NCBI GenBank assembly: GCA_021443235.1
Contig: JABUUJ010000043.1
Span: forward strand, 52,885 to 64,095
Length of the DNA stretch: 11,211 nt
Source: Muribaculaceae bacterium
GTDB taxonomy: Bacteria; Bacteroidota; Bacteroidia; Bacteroidales; Muribaculaceae
Direction: 5' to 3'
Numbering within the stretch: the stretch's first letter is position 1; each line of letters begins with the position of its first letter. Positions 1 to 6,041 of this stretch are shown here, piece by piece. The position numbers were made by a program, and so were the translations under genes. The notes beneath the pieces were generated by a model that ran no database searches, was not told where the DNA came from, and saw only the letters and a program-made list of their open reading frames with translations.

Positions 1-120
1 TTTTTGGACATGGGGCGATTTTTCGGGTTGGCACAAAAAGTGTGGGAAAATATAGTGAACGCGGTTGATAAGGCGCGGCCGGCAACGGAGGCGTCGATCG
101 GGTTCAGCAACGAGAATTAA
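1..120 (+). CDS. 3' end of an unidentified protein gene (partial)
   Basis: A reading frame is open from the first base and ends at a TAA at 118-120, giving the last 39 residues of a protein whose start lies outside the window. The other two forward frames close within about 70 bases. The peptide contains an amphipathic-looking stretch (GLAQKVWENIVNAVDKA) and ends in SIGFSNEN. I do not recognise the family. Codon use is less GC-biased at third positions than in the genes further right, so the frame may be real or chance. The stop lies 39 bp before hsp20, so co-transcription is possible. Confidence 0.45.
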   Translation, partial: FLDMGRFFGLAQKVWENIVNAVDKARPATEASIGFSNEN

Positions 121-159
121 AAACAAACTTTTATAAAACACATTTTTAAATTTACAATT

Positions 160-588
160 ATGTTAATGACACGCAACAACTGGTTACCCCAGGTATTCAA
201 CGAGATTTTCAACGGCGACATCATGCCCCGCACCATGGCAAGCACCAAGCCCGCAATCAATGTCATCGAGAACAGCACCAACTATGAGGTGCAGATAGCC
301 GCTCCCGGCATGAGCCGCGAGGACTTCACAGTGACGCTCAACGAGGAGCAGAACCTTGTGGTGAACATCGAGAAGAAGGCCGCCACCGAGGCTGCCGAGA
401 AAGAGACTGGACGCTTCCTGCGCCGCGAGTTCTCCTACACCAAGTACAGCCAGACGCTCCTTCTGCCCGAGGACGTTGACCGCGAGGGCATCACCGCCTC
501 GTCGCACGACGGCATCCTCACCATCATGCTTCCCAAGGTGAAACACGAGGAGAAGAAGATTGAGGTGAAACAGATCACAATCAACTAA
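160..588 (+). CDS. Small heat-shock protein, Hsp20/alpha-crystallin family
   Basis: This is an ATP-independent holdase chaperone of the cytoplasm that binds unfolding proteins and keeps them refoldable. The 142-residue product has the usual bacterial class A size. The N-terminal arm (about residues 1-30, including NNWLPQVFNEIFN) is followed by an alpha-crystallin domain (about 31-130) that begins at PAINVIENSTNYEVQIAAPG and carries the conserved A/GxxxxGxL-type element as SSHDGILTIMLPK. The C-terminal tail has an I-x-V form of the IxI motif (KKIEVKQ), which docks into neighbouring subunits during oligomer assembly. The start could be ATG 160 or ATG 166; there is no Shine-Dalgarno sequence, only an A/T-rich leader, as is normal in Bacteroidota. 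No sigma consensus was found upstream, so it may use a stress promoter or read-through from the gene ending at 120. Confidence 0.93.
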   Translation: MLMTRNNWLPQVFNEIFNGDIMPRTMASTKPAINVIENSTNYEVQIAAPGMSREDFTVTLNEEQNLVVNIEKKAATEAAEKETGRFLRREFSYTKYSQTLLLPEDVDREGITASSHDGILTIMLPKVKHEEKKIEVKQITIN

Positions 589-603
589 CCACCCGGTTAG
601 CAA

Positions 604-652
604 GGCATAGCCGGCGGGGGTGTTCTCACAGCGACCACCCCGCCGCATTGCC
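604..652 (+). other. GC-rich stem-loop in the hsp20 3' region
   Basis: The arm CGGCGGGGGTG (612-622) pairs with CACCCCGCCG (636-645) with one bulged G. An outer GGCA (604-607) can pair with TGCC (649-652). The loop is 13 nt. It begins 15 nt after the hsp20 stop codon. No T tract follows, so it is not a canonical intrinsic terminator; it may stabilise the 3' end of the transcript or pause polymerase ahead of the terminator at 767. Confidence 0.5.
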
Positions 653-680
653 ATGAAAAGCACATTTCCAAGTTTTCAGT

Positions 681-731
681 CATAATTTTTAAGGATTAAA
701 CATCATTTCATAATTTATAAGGATTAAACAT
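681..731 (+). repeat. 23-bp direct repeat, two copies
   Basis: Copies at 681-703 and 709-731 differ at one base and share the core AAGGATTAAACAT preceded by CATAATTT. The repeat period is 28 bp. It lies in the non-coding A/T-rich stretch between the two hsp20 3' hairpins. Its ATTAAACA element resembles the 7-bp units found before truA. No function is evident. Confidence 0.75.
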
Positions 732-766
732 TTTAAAGAACAATTTTTTCATTATTGGAAAGACGC

Positions 767-798
767 GGCCCCCTAAGAAATTGCTCTTAGGGGGCCGT
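767..798. terminator. Strong terminator between convergent genes
   Basis: A perfect 11-bp stem, GGCCCCCTAAG (767-777) and CTTAGGGGGCC (786-796), encloses an 8-nt loop. On the plus strand GTTGTATTTGT follows, a modest T-rich tail; on the minus strand the hairpin is followed by GCGTCTTTCC. It lies between hsp20 (plus) and the TraB/GumN gene (minus), so it probably ends both transcripts. Confidence 0.82.
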
Positions 799-845
799 TG
801 TATTTGTAAACCCAAATTCCAATGAACTATTCAGGGGGTGAATGC

Positions 846-1739
846 TTACTTTGAGATGGGGGTGAGGGTGTAGCCGGCGGCTCGCAGCAGGGCGATGAGT
901 CCTTGGTCGCCAGGCAGATGGCCTGCGCCCACGCACACCAGGACAGAGCTGTGCGGCATGAGCGCAACGAGCTGACGCACCCAGTTGCGGTTGCGGTCGT
1001 AGATGAGCGTGTTGAGCTCGCGCTCGGTGGGTTGCTCGCCGCTTTTGGGATGCACAAGAGCCTCGTGCATGGCGTCGAGGTTCTCGGCGAGATACTGCTT
1101 GCTCAGGTCGACGATGTCGGCACCCAGCTCATCCTCGTTGAGGCACGCCTCATAGAGGTCCTGAGCCTGCTCGGCGATGCTCGTCGAGAGCAGCACATTG
1201 AGTTGGTCGTCGATGGTCTCAAAGCCCGCCAGTTTCTTTCCCAGCGCCTCGCCGCGCGACTGGAGTGCGCCGTCGATCTGCTTTGTGGGGTCATAGCCCT
1301 GGAAGAACTTGGTGGCCTGCACCACCTGCAACTGCAGCGACACCACAATGGGCATCATGGGGTTAAGCATCTCGAGCTGCATGCCTGCCTGCCCGAAGTA
1401 GCCATCAAAGACGCGCTTCACGACGTCATACTGCTCGGGGGTGAGCACGCGGTTGAGGGCGCTGTCGGGCGGTGCGATGAGAGCCACCGCCATGCGCTGC
1501 ATCGACTCCATGCCGTTAAGGCTGTCGCGGTGTATCTCGCCACAGATGATGTCGCAGGCGGCGATTGCGTCGTTGAGTCCACGCACGCTGTCGATAAACG
1601 CCTCGGGAGCGATGTGGTGAGTGCCAAAGAGATAGGACGGTTTCTCAAGTCCGTTGCCGCTCACTTGCCACAGTAGTTGCGACCATGCTGTTGCCGCTGT
1701 GAGCAATGCGGCAGCCACAAGAATAAATCGATGTTTCAT
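846..1739 (-). CDS. TraB/GumN family secreted protein
   Basis: The 297-residue product starts with a typical Sec signal peptide (MKHRFILVAAALLTAATAWSQ, likely cut after WSQ at about residue 20), so it acts outside the cytoplasm. The mature part opens with LLWQVSGNG and the family hallmark SYLFGTHH (HH at about 40-41). It closes with the second hallmark VCVGAGHLPGDQGL (H at about 274), then a C-terminal strand. These GTHH and GxGH motifs define the TraB/GumN (PF01963) fold. Animal TIKI relatives are membrane metalloproteases, but the bacterial substrate is unknown, so peptidase activity here is only inference. ATG 1739 is chosen; the codon just before it is TTG. The gene follows the decarboxylase on the same strand, separated by 122 bp filled with two repeat arrays; no promoter was found in that gap. 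Confidence 0.88.
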   Translation of the reverse strand: MKHRFILVAAALLTAATAWSQLLWQVSGNGLEKPSYLFGTHHIAPEAFIDSVRGLNDAIAACDIICGEIHRDSLNGMESMQRMAVALIAPPDSALNRVLTPEQYDVVKRVFDGYFGQAGMQLEMLNPMMPIVVSLQLQVVQATKFFQGYDPTKQIDGALQSRGEALGKKLAGFETIDDQLNVLLSTSIAEQAQDLYEACLNEDELGADIVDLSKQYLAENLDAMHEALVHPKSGEQPTERELNTLIYDRNRNWVRQLVALMPHSSVLVCVGAGHLPGDQGLIALLRAAGYTLTPISK

Positions 1740-1758
1740 CAAGTATTTTTTTTAAATT

Positions 1759-1808
1759 GTTCAACTTGGTTTAACGTTGTTCAACTTGGTTTAACTTGGT
1801 TGGAGTCC
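1759..1808 (+). repeat. 10-bp tandem repeat array, GTTYAACNTK family
   Basis: Five consecutive 10-mers read on the plus strand: GTTCAACTTG, GTTTAACGTT, GTTCAACTTG, GTTTAACTTG and the divergent end unit GTTGGAGTCC. Related arrays with the same period occur at 8101-8140 and, on the opposite strand, at 3393-3422; the latter also ends in GTTGGAGTYC. The array lies directly 5' of the TraB/GumN gene in transcript orientation. Confidence 0.85.
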
Positions 1809-1818
1809 AGCGCAGCCA

Positions 1819-1866
1819 GTCAAAGTCAATGTCAAAGTCAACGTCAATGTCAAAGTCAAAGTCAAG
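1819..1866 (-). repeat. 6-bp tandem array, eight NTTGAC units
   Basis: On the plus strand this is eight perfectly phased GTCAAN hexamers. The sixth base varies (A, T, A, C, T, A, A, G) while the other five are invariant. Read in the direction of the decarboxylase gene it is NTTGAC, and the TGA stop codon of that gene (1862-1864) lies inside the first unit. Smaller sets of the same hexamer follow truA (8956-8973) and the L,D-transpeptidase gene (9610-9627), and one copy follows speA (8075-8080). Confidence 0.9.
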
Positions 1867-3088
1867 GTCGTTCCAAAAGGAGGTCGGCGATGAAGTTGTC
1901 GATGGCTTCGCGGTCGACGTGCTGCATCACGACGATGTGGGCCAGGTCGCCATACTTGGCATGATAGCCACGTGCCAGCACGTGCTTGGTGATGACCTCC
2001 TCGCTGGGGCGACGGAAGAAGATGGTGTTAGACATCTCGCTTTTCCATGCGGGCCACCCTATGCGGTCGAGCTCGGCCTTGAGGTACTCGGTGTTGATGA
2101 GGAGCTCGTTGGCCTGCCGCGACAGTCCCTCAATTCCCACGTTCTTGATAATCCAGTAGAACTTGAGCGGGTTGAGCGCCGAGCGCGAGCAGTTGATCAT
2201 AAACATGTTAGAGTTCAGATACTCGGGCCTGAAAGAAGTCTGTGCCTTCACCACCTCGTCGGTTGTAATCATCAGTCCGCACGGGGTATTGATGCCATAG
2301 AACTTGTGTCCGCTGATGGCGATAGAGTTATAGCGGCATTTCTTTATGTTGACCATGTCGCTGTACTTGGTGAAAGGCAGGTAACCGCCGAAGAGGGCAG
2401 CGTCGACGTGGCGATAAACGGCGATAGGCTTAACCTCGTCAATAACCTTGTTGAGGGCGTCCTGGTCGTCGATGGCGCCCATGAAAGTCGAGCCCATCGA
2501 GAAGATGATGAGAGCGGGGCGCTTGGGATCGAGGGCCTTGCGCAGCGCGTCGGGTCGCATGCGTCCCATGTCGTCAACGTCGATGAGGCGCACCTCGATG
2601 TTTTGGAGGTCGCACAGGCGCATGTTGCTGTAGTGCGACTCGCGCGACACATAGGCAATGGGCTTGATGTCGGGCACCAGGTTCTCGAGGTATTTCTCGC
2701 CGAAGTAGATGCCGTGGTTGTTGCCATCGGTGCCGCTTGCGGTCACGATGCCCCAGAACTTGCCGGGCTCAAAGCCGTAAAGCGGCGCGAAGAACTCAAT
2801 CACGTCGCGCTCTAAAGGATGTGACGAGACAGCAAAGTTCTCCGAGAACGGGTCGCCGGCGTTGTTGAGGTGCATATAGGTGAGTCCTTTCTCCTGCAGC
2901 CACTCGTAAAAGCCTGCGAGGTTGCCTCCACGTTGCTTCTCGACGACGGGGTAGCCCTTGAGTTGTTGCGCCTGTGCCACAATGTGGCTGGCATATTCGT
3001 TGAGTTTCTCGTCGGGCGCTTGGGCCGCCGCGTTGCAGGCGCACGCGCACAAGCATACCATTAAAATAGGCTTGAATAAGGTTTTCAT
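1862..3088 (-). CDS. PLP-dependent decarboxylase, histidine/serine decarboxylase type, with signal peptide
   Basis: This 408-residue protein is a group II fold-type I PLP enzyme that should release CO2 from an amino acid to give an amine. It most resembles bacterial histidine and plant serine decarboxylases: HLNNAGDPF, WGIVTASGTDGN, SRESHYS (H152, predicted to stack on PLP), HVDAALFGGY (D229, predicted partner of the pyridine nitrogen) and SGHKFYG (K262, Schiff-base lysine). The C-terminal HIVVMQHVDREAIDNF also matches that group. The SRNGH segment usual near the active site reads SRSAL here, so the substrate is uncertain. The N terminus (MKTLFKPILMVCLCACACNAAAQA) looks like a Sec signal peptide with cleavage after AQA, which is unusual for this family. 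ATG 3088 gives the cleaner signal peptide; ATG 3109 would add seven residues. It probably shares a transcript with the TraB/GumN gene. Confidence 0.87.
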   Translation of the reverse strand: MKTLFKPILMVCLCACACNAAAQAPDEKLNEYASHIVAQAQQLKGYPVVEKQRGGNLAGFYEWLQEKGLTYMHLNNAGDPFSENFAVSSHPLERDVIEFFAPLYGFEPGKFWGIVTASGTDGNNHGIYFGEKYLENLVPDIKPIAYVSRESHYSNMRLCDLQNIEVRLIDVDDMGRMRPDALRKALDPKRPALIIFSMGSTFMGAIDDQDALNKVIDEVKPIAVYRHVDAALFGGYLPFTKYSDMVNIKKCRYNSIAISGHKFYGINTPCGLMITTDEVVKAQTSFRPEYLNSNMFMINCSRSALNPLKFYWIIKNVGIEGLSRQANELLINTEYLKAELDRIGWPAWKSEMSNTIFFRRPSEEVITKHVLARGYHAKYGDLAHIVVMQHVDREAIDNFIADLLLERP

Positions 3089-3123
3089 ACTATTAATTTT
3101 TAAAAACATATTAAGGTCAAAAC

Positions 3124-3156
3124 AAAAAGGCCGATAATCAAGTGATTATCGGCTTT
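3124..3156 (-). terminator. Intrinsic terminator after tRNA-Pro
   Basis: Read on the minus strand, GCCGATAATCA and TGATTATCGGC form a perfect 11-bp stem (3143-3153 with 3130-3140) around a 2-nt spacer, so the real loop is probably four or more bases. It is followed by CTTTTTGTTTT. It begins 8 nt after the encoded CCA and should end the tRNA transcript just before the decarboxylase gene. Confidence 0.88.
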
Positions 3157-3161
3157 ATGCG

Positions 3162-3239
3162 TGGTCGGGATGACTAGATTCGAACTAGCGACCCCACGCC
3201 CCCCAGACGTATACTCTAACCGGACTGAGCTACATCCCG
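3162..3239 (-). tRNA. tRNA-Pro (anticodon GGG)
   Basis: The minus strand folds as a full cloverleaf. The acceptor is CGGGATG with CATCCCG, having the C1-G72 pair typical of bacterial proline tRNAs. The D arm is GCTC-AGTCCGGTTA-GAGT. The anticodon arm is TACGT-CTGGGGG-GCGTG with anticodon GGG at 3204-3202. A 5-nt variable loop is followed by the T arm GCTAG-TTCGAAT-CTAGT. The discriminator is A, and CCA is encoded (3164-3162). It reads CCC and CCU proline codons. It has its own promoter and terminator, and no integrase or attachment-site duplication is visible beside it. Confidence 0.96.
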
Positions 3240-3272
3240 ATCGCACTAATCGGTATCACCCGAAAAGCGATG

Positions 3273-3304
3273 CAAATTTACTGCTTTTTTCGCAACCGTG
3301 CAAA
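3273..3304 (-). promoter_or_regulatory. Primary-sigma promoter for tRNA-Pro
   Basis: On the minus strand TTTG (3304-3301) is followed by a 20-bp spacer and TAAATTTG (3280-3273), an exact match to the Bacteroidota -33/-7 consensus TTTG-N19-22-TAnnTTTG. Transcription should begin near 3266, giving a leader of about 25 nt before the mature tRNA. The -33 box lies only 8 bp from the T tract of the upstream terminator. Confidence 0.85.
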
Positions 3305-3312
3305 CTTTTGGC

Positions 3313-3343
3313 AAAAAAAATGCGAAAAATCTGCATTTTCCGC
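3313..3343 (-). terminator. Intrinsic terminator for the tandem AraC-type regulator transcript
   Basis: On the minus strand GCGGAAAAT, loop GCAG and ATTTTTCGC form a 9-bp stem with one A-C mismatch (3343-3322), followed by A and eight T residues (3320-3313). The plus strand also has six T residues after the stem, so it may work in both directions. It isolates the tRNA unit from the regulator genes. Confidence 0.8.
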
Positions 3344-3392
3344 TTTTTTGCACCCAGAACGCCTCCAAAAATCACCCCAGCCGTTTAACAAT

Positions 3393-3422
3393 GAACTCCA
3401 ACAATGTTGAGCCATGTTGAGC
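3393..3422 (-). repeat. 10-bp repeat units, GTTYAACNTK family
   Basis: Read on the minus strand: GCTCAACATG, GCTCAACATT and GTTGGAGTTC, in exact 10-bp register. The last unit matches the end unit GTTGGAGTCC of the array at 1759-1808, and the first two match the units at 8111-8140 closely. It sits about 17 bp beyond the stop codon of the regulator gene. Confidence 0.75.
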
Positions 3423-3423
3423 A

Positions 3424-3440
3424 AAGCGCCAACGGCGCTT
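3424..3440 (-). other. Short hairpin overlapping a stop codon
   Basis: AAGCGCC and GGCGCTT form a perfect 7-bp stem with a 3-nt loop, overlapping the TAA (3441-3439) of the downstream regulator gene. The T run after it is too weak for a confident terminator; the better terminator is at 3313-3343. Confidence 0.45.
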
Positions 3441-4563
3441 ATTGTTCGTTGAGGCGGGCGCGGAACTCGCTGGGGGTGCAACCGTGCCGCTCGACGAAGA
3501 CGTTGCGGAATGCGCGCGAGCTGCTGAAGCCCGACATCGTCACAATCTCGCCAATGCTGCGGTTGGTGTTGGCAAGCAGTTTCTCGGCATAGGCGAGCCT
3601 GATGCGTGAGATGAGGCTGCTGAAGTTCTCGCCCTGTTCCTTGCACCACAGCGACACGTAGGTGCGGTTAGAGCCCACAGCGCTCGCCACGTCGACGATG
3701 CTGAGCTCGGTGTTGGTGAAATTGTCGGGGTCGGCGCAGTATTTCATTATAGCGTCGCCAAACTCGGCGCTTTGCCACACCTTGTGTGGCCCGTCCTCAT
3801 CGAGGCACTCAAAGGCCGACTCGATGTCTTCCTTTTCTTTTGCTTCCTCGACGTCGAGCAGCGTGATGTTCTTGAAGTTGTGCCTTGTGAGTCGCCGTGA
3901 GTAGAACACAAACGGCACCATGCACATCAAGAAATATATGATTTCGGCCGTGTCGCCCGGGATGACCACCATGATTACCAGCCACAGCAAGAACGAGAGC
4001 ATGAGCAGGTTAACGGTCACGAGAACCCAGCGCACGCCACGGGTGTAGGTGTTGGCAAACGTGTTGTTGAGTCGCTCCTGATAGCGCCGTGCCGAGATGT
4101 GGACATATCCAAACATTATCACGCTGTAGGCCACGACAAAGCCCAGCGAGGCGTAGAACGCCCACATGTGGGCCGTGACGGCATAGATGATGCCAAGGGC
4201 GACGATGGGCACCTCGCAGGCAACGAGCTCGAGGCGTGAGACAATCTTGACCTGCACGATGGTGCGCATGGTGACGCCGAACAGCGGCACCGAGAGCATG
4301 GCGTGCCAGTGCTCGAGCATGAACAGGTAGGAGTCGGGCGTGTTAGGGTGCAAGATGCGCCATCGGTCAAAGATGATGCGCCACACCACGTCGCAGAAGA
4401 AGAGCACAAAGGCGAATGCCGAGGTGCGCAGGATGTACTTGATGTTGCGGTTGGGCTCCTTGCTCACGGCCAGGAACAGCCTGTAGCATATTGCCCAGAA
4501 GAAAGCGATCATGCCTCCATACATCAAAGACTTCAAGTGAAATTCATGCGAAAGTTCTAACAT
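3439..4563 (-). CDS. Membrane-anchored AraC-family transcriptional regulator (7 TM + HTH), copy 1
   Basis: The 374-residue protein has seven hydrophobic segments (about 12-33, 43-65, 82-104, 112-132, 134-156, 177-201 and 206-224), then a charged linker rich in Glu (235-260). It ends in an AraC-type double helix-turn-helix domain (about 268-374). That domain shows LSIVDVASAVGSNRTYVSLWCKE (first HTH) and IGEIVTMSGFSSSRAFRNVFVERHGCTPSEFR (second HTH, with the family signature). It should sit in the inner membrane with the DNA-binding domain in the cytoplasm. External loops are short, so any signal is probably a small or membrane-soluble molecule; the ligand is unknown. It lies 59 bp after its paralogue with no visible promoter between, so the two are probably one transcript. 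ATG 4563 is the start. Confidence 0.88.
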   Translation of the reverse strand: MLELSHEFHLKSLMYGGMIAFFWAICYRLFLAVSKEPNRNIKYILRTSAFAFVLFFCDVVWRIIFDRWRILHPNTPDSYLFMLEHWHAMLSVPLFGVTMRTIVQVKIVSRLELVACEVPIVALGIIYAVTAHMWAFYASLGFVVAYSVIMFGYVHISARRYQERLNNTFANTYTRGVRWVLVTVNLLMLSFLLWLVIMVVIPGDTAEIIYFLMCMVPFVFYSRRLTRHNFKNITLLDVEEAKEKEDIESAFECLDEDGPHKVWQSAEFGDAIMKYCADPDNFTNTELSIVDVASAVGSNRTYVSLWCKEQGENFSSLISRIRLAYAEKLLANTNRSIGEIVTMSGFSSSRAFRNVFVERHGCTPSEFRARLNEQ

Positions 4564-4622
4564 GTCGTTATTGTTGCGTCATGCCACATCGGGTCATGTC
4601 TTTTTCTTCTAAAGTGGTTAAA

Positions 4623-5816
4623 CTATTGTTTACTGTCGCCACTTGCCAAGCGGCTGCGGTAGTCGGACGGCGAGCACCCGAAGCGGGCGACGAACGCCTG
4701 CCTGAAGATGCGCACATTGTTGAAGCCCACGGTCTCGCTCACCTCGTTGATGGTCATGCCAGGCTTAGCCATGAGCTTCTCGGCATAGTCGAGGCGTATG
4801 CCCGTGATGTAGGAGCTGAAGTCAAAGCCATTGTGCTTGCACCAGTGCGACACATAGGTGCGGTTGGTGCCCACGGCGGTAGCCACGTCCTGGATGGTGA
4901 GCTCGGGATTGGTGAAATTTTCCTGCTTGTTGCAGAAGGTCCTCACAGCCTCGTCAAATCGCGGCTCGAGCCACGCCTTGAGCTTGGTGGCGGGGGCATT
5001 GCCGGTCACATCGGGCACGTCGACAGTCACGATGGCGGCGCGTGTCTCGGTTTCCTTCTCGACCTCAATAATCTGGTCGTACTCGCCCGATGCCTCGATG
5101 TCGGCCATCACTTCGATGTTGAAGTTCTGGAGTGTGAGTCGGTACACGAAATATCCGCCCGAGCTCATAATGAAGCAGATGAAGATGCAGTCGACGAGCG
5201 AGCTGTGGAACAGGTATCCTGTCACAATCCACGACACGTAGGTGATGATGACGGTGTAGAGCAGCGTCTTGACCCAGCGCACGCCACGCTGCGACGTGTT
5301 GGCGTAGGTGCGGTTGAGCATGTCGCTGTAGCGATGCACGTCGAGCTCAATCTTTATCACGAAATAGGCCATGCACGCAGTCACATAGATATATCCCAGC
5401 GTGACGGGGAGGTCGCCCGTGAAGGGGTAGAGGAGCGGATAGAGGAGCCAGACGGCGACCAGCGGGGTGACTATGCGGTTGACATATCCCACCGTGCGAC
5501 GCTTGAGCGACGTCACGCCCAGCAGCGACAGCCCCCAGAACGGGCACACTATCATCTCCATGAACTTGAGAAAGCCTGGCAGCCAGGGATATATCGGCTT
5601 GGGATAGAGCCACATGTGAGAGTCGACCAGGAACCATGCGATGAACTGCGCGATAAACCATCCGCAGCCTGCCATAGAGCAGCGGAAGGCAAAGCGGGCG
5701 TGATCCCTCTCGTTGTTTCTTGATGCCTCGGCGAGAGTGATAATCAGGTTCAGGAAGAAGCCCACTGCGACTCCGTATAGAACCGTACGCGCATGCCACA
5801 ATATTGGATCGTACAT
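4623..5816 (-). CDS. Membrane-anchored AraC-family transcriptional regulator (7 TM + HTH), copy 2
   Basis: This 397-residue paralogue of the downstream gene has the same architecture. Seven hydrophobic segments lie at about 12-30, 43-64, 80-101, 113-131, 136-155, 182-201 and 207-226. A linker of about 55 residues rich in acidic and Val/Thr residues follows, then an AraC-type domain (about 288-390) with LTIQDVATAVGTNRTYVSHWCKH and INEVSETVGFNNVRIFRQAFVARFGCSPSDYR. The two copies share a striking element between helices 5 and 6: RY, LN, T, AN, T and RGVRW in the same spacing. The linker is longer than in copy 1. ATG 5816 is the start; a strong consensus promoter lies 67 bp upstream. Target genes are unknown; the divergent speA is one candidate by position only. 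Confidence 0.88.
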   Translation of the reverse strand: MYDPILWHARTVLYGVAVGFFLNLIITLAEASRNNERDHARFAFRCSMAGCGWFIAQFIAWFLVDSHMWLYPKPIYPWLPGFLKFMEMIVCPFWGLSLLGVTSLKRRTVGYVNRIVTPLVAVWLLYPLLYPFTGDLPVTLGYIYVTACMAYFVIKIELDVHRYSDMLNRTYANTSQRGVRWVKTLLYTVIITYVSWIVTGYLFHSSLVDCIFICFIMSSGGYFVYRLTLQNFNIEVMADIEASGEYDQIIEVEKETETRAAIVTVDVPDVTGNAPATKLKAWLEPRFDEAVRTFCNKQENFTNPELTIQDVATAVGTNRTYVSHWCKHNGFDFSSYITGIRLDYAEKLMAKPGMTINEVSETVGFNNVRIFRQAFVARFGCSPSDYRSRLASGDSKQ

Positions 5817-5882
5817 CTCTAATAACTTTGCCCTAATTCACATTTTCCTCTTACTCTAAATAGGTGTAGGTGCAAAACATTG

Positions 5883-5914
5883 CAAAATTACATCAATTTT
5901 CCAAACAAAGCAAA
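5883..5914 (-). promoter_or_regulatory. Primary-sigma promoter for the tandem AraC-type regulators
   Basis: On the minus strand TTTG (5914-5911), a 20-bp spacer and TAATTTTG (5890-5883) match the Bacteroidota consensus exactly. The predicted start near 5876 gives a leader of about 60 nt before ATG 5816. Confidence 0.82.
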
Positions 5915-6004
5915 CAAAGGGAGCGTTGAAAAAGAAAAATTTCACATAAAAATTGTTAATCAAATTGGTTAATCGGCTTGCGATGCAATTTTTTGGTCTT
6001 TCTT

Positions 6005-6035
6005 TTTGAAATCCACCCATTTTTCACTAATTTTG
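6005..6035 (+). promoter_or_regulatory. Primary-sigma promoter for speA
   Basis: TTTG (6005-6008), a 19-bp spacer and TAATTTTG (6028-6035) match the Bacteroidota consensus. The predicted start near 6042 leaves a leader of about 95 nt before the TTG start at 6136. Confidence 0.78.
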
Positions 6036-6041
6036 CACAAC

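Noticed and set aside
653..685. A 10-codon open frame in the hsp20 3' region
   Set aside because: Too short, without a ribosome-binding site or recognisable sequence; chance is the simplest explanation.
1796..2815. A 339-codon plus-strand frame opposite the decarboxylase
   Set aside because: It begins in the repeat array, and the opposite strand carries the conserved PLP-enzyme motifs; composition is typical of a shadow frame.
3162..3239. tRNA-Pro as an integration site for a mobile element
   Set aside because: No integrase, duplicated tRNA 3' end or change in gene content is visible on either side.
4491..5723. A 410-codon plus-strand frame opposite the AraC-type regulators
   Set aside because: The minus strand encodes two paralogues with matching motifs; this frame is His/Val/Glu-rich without recognisable domains.
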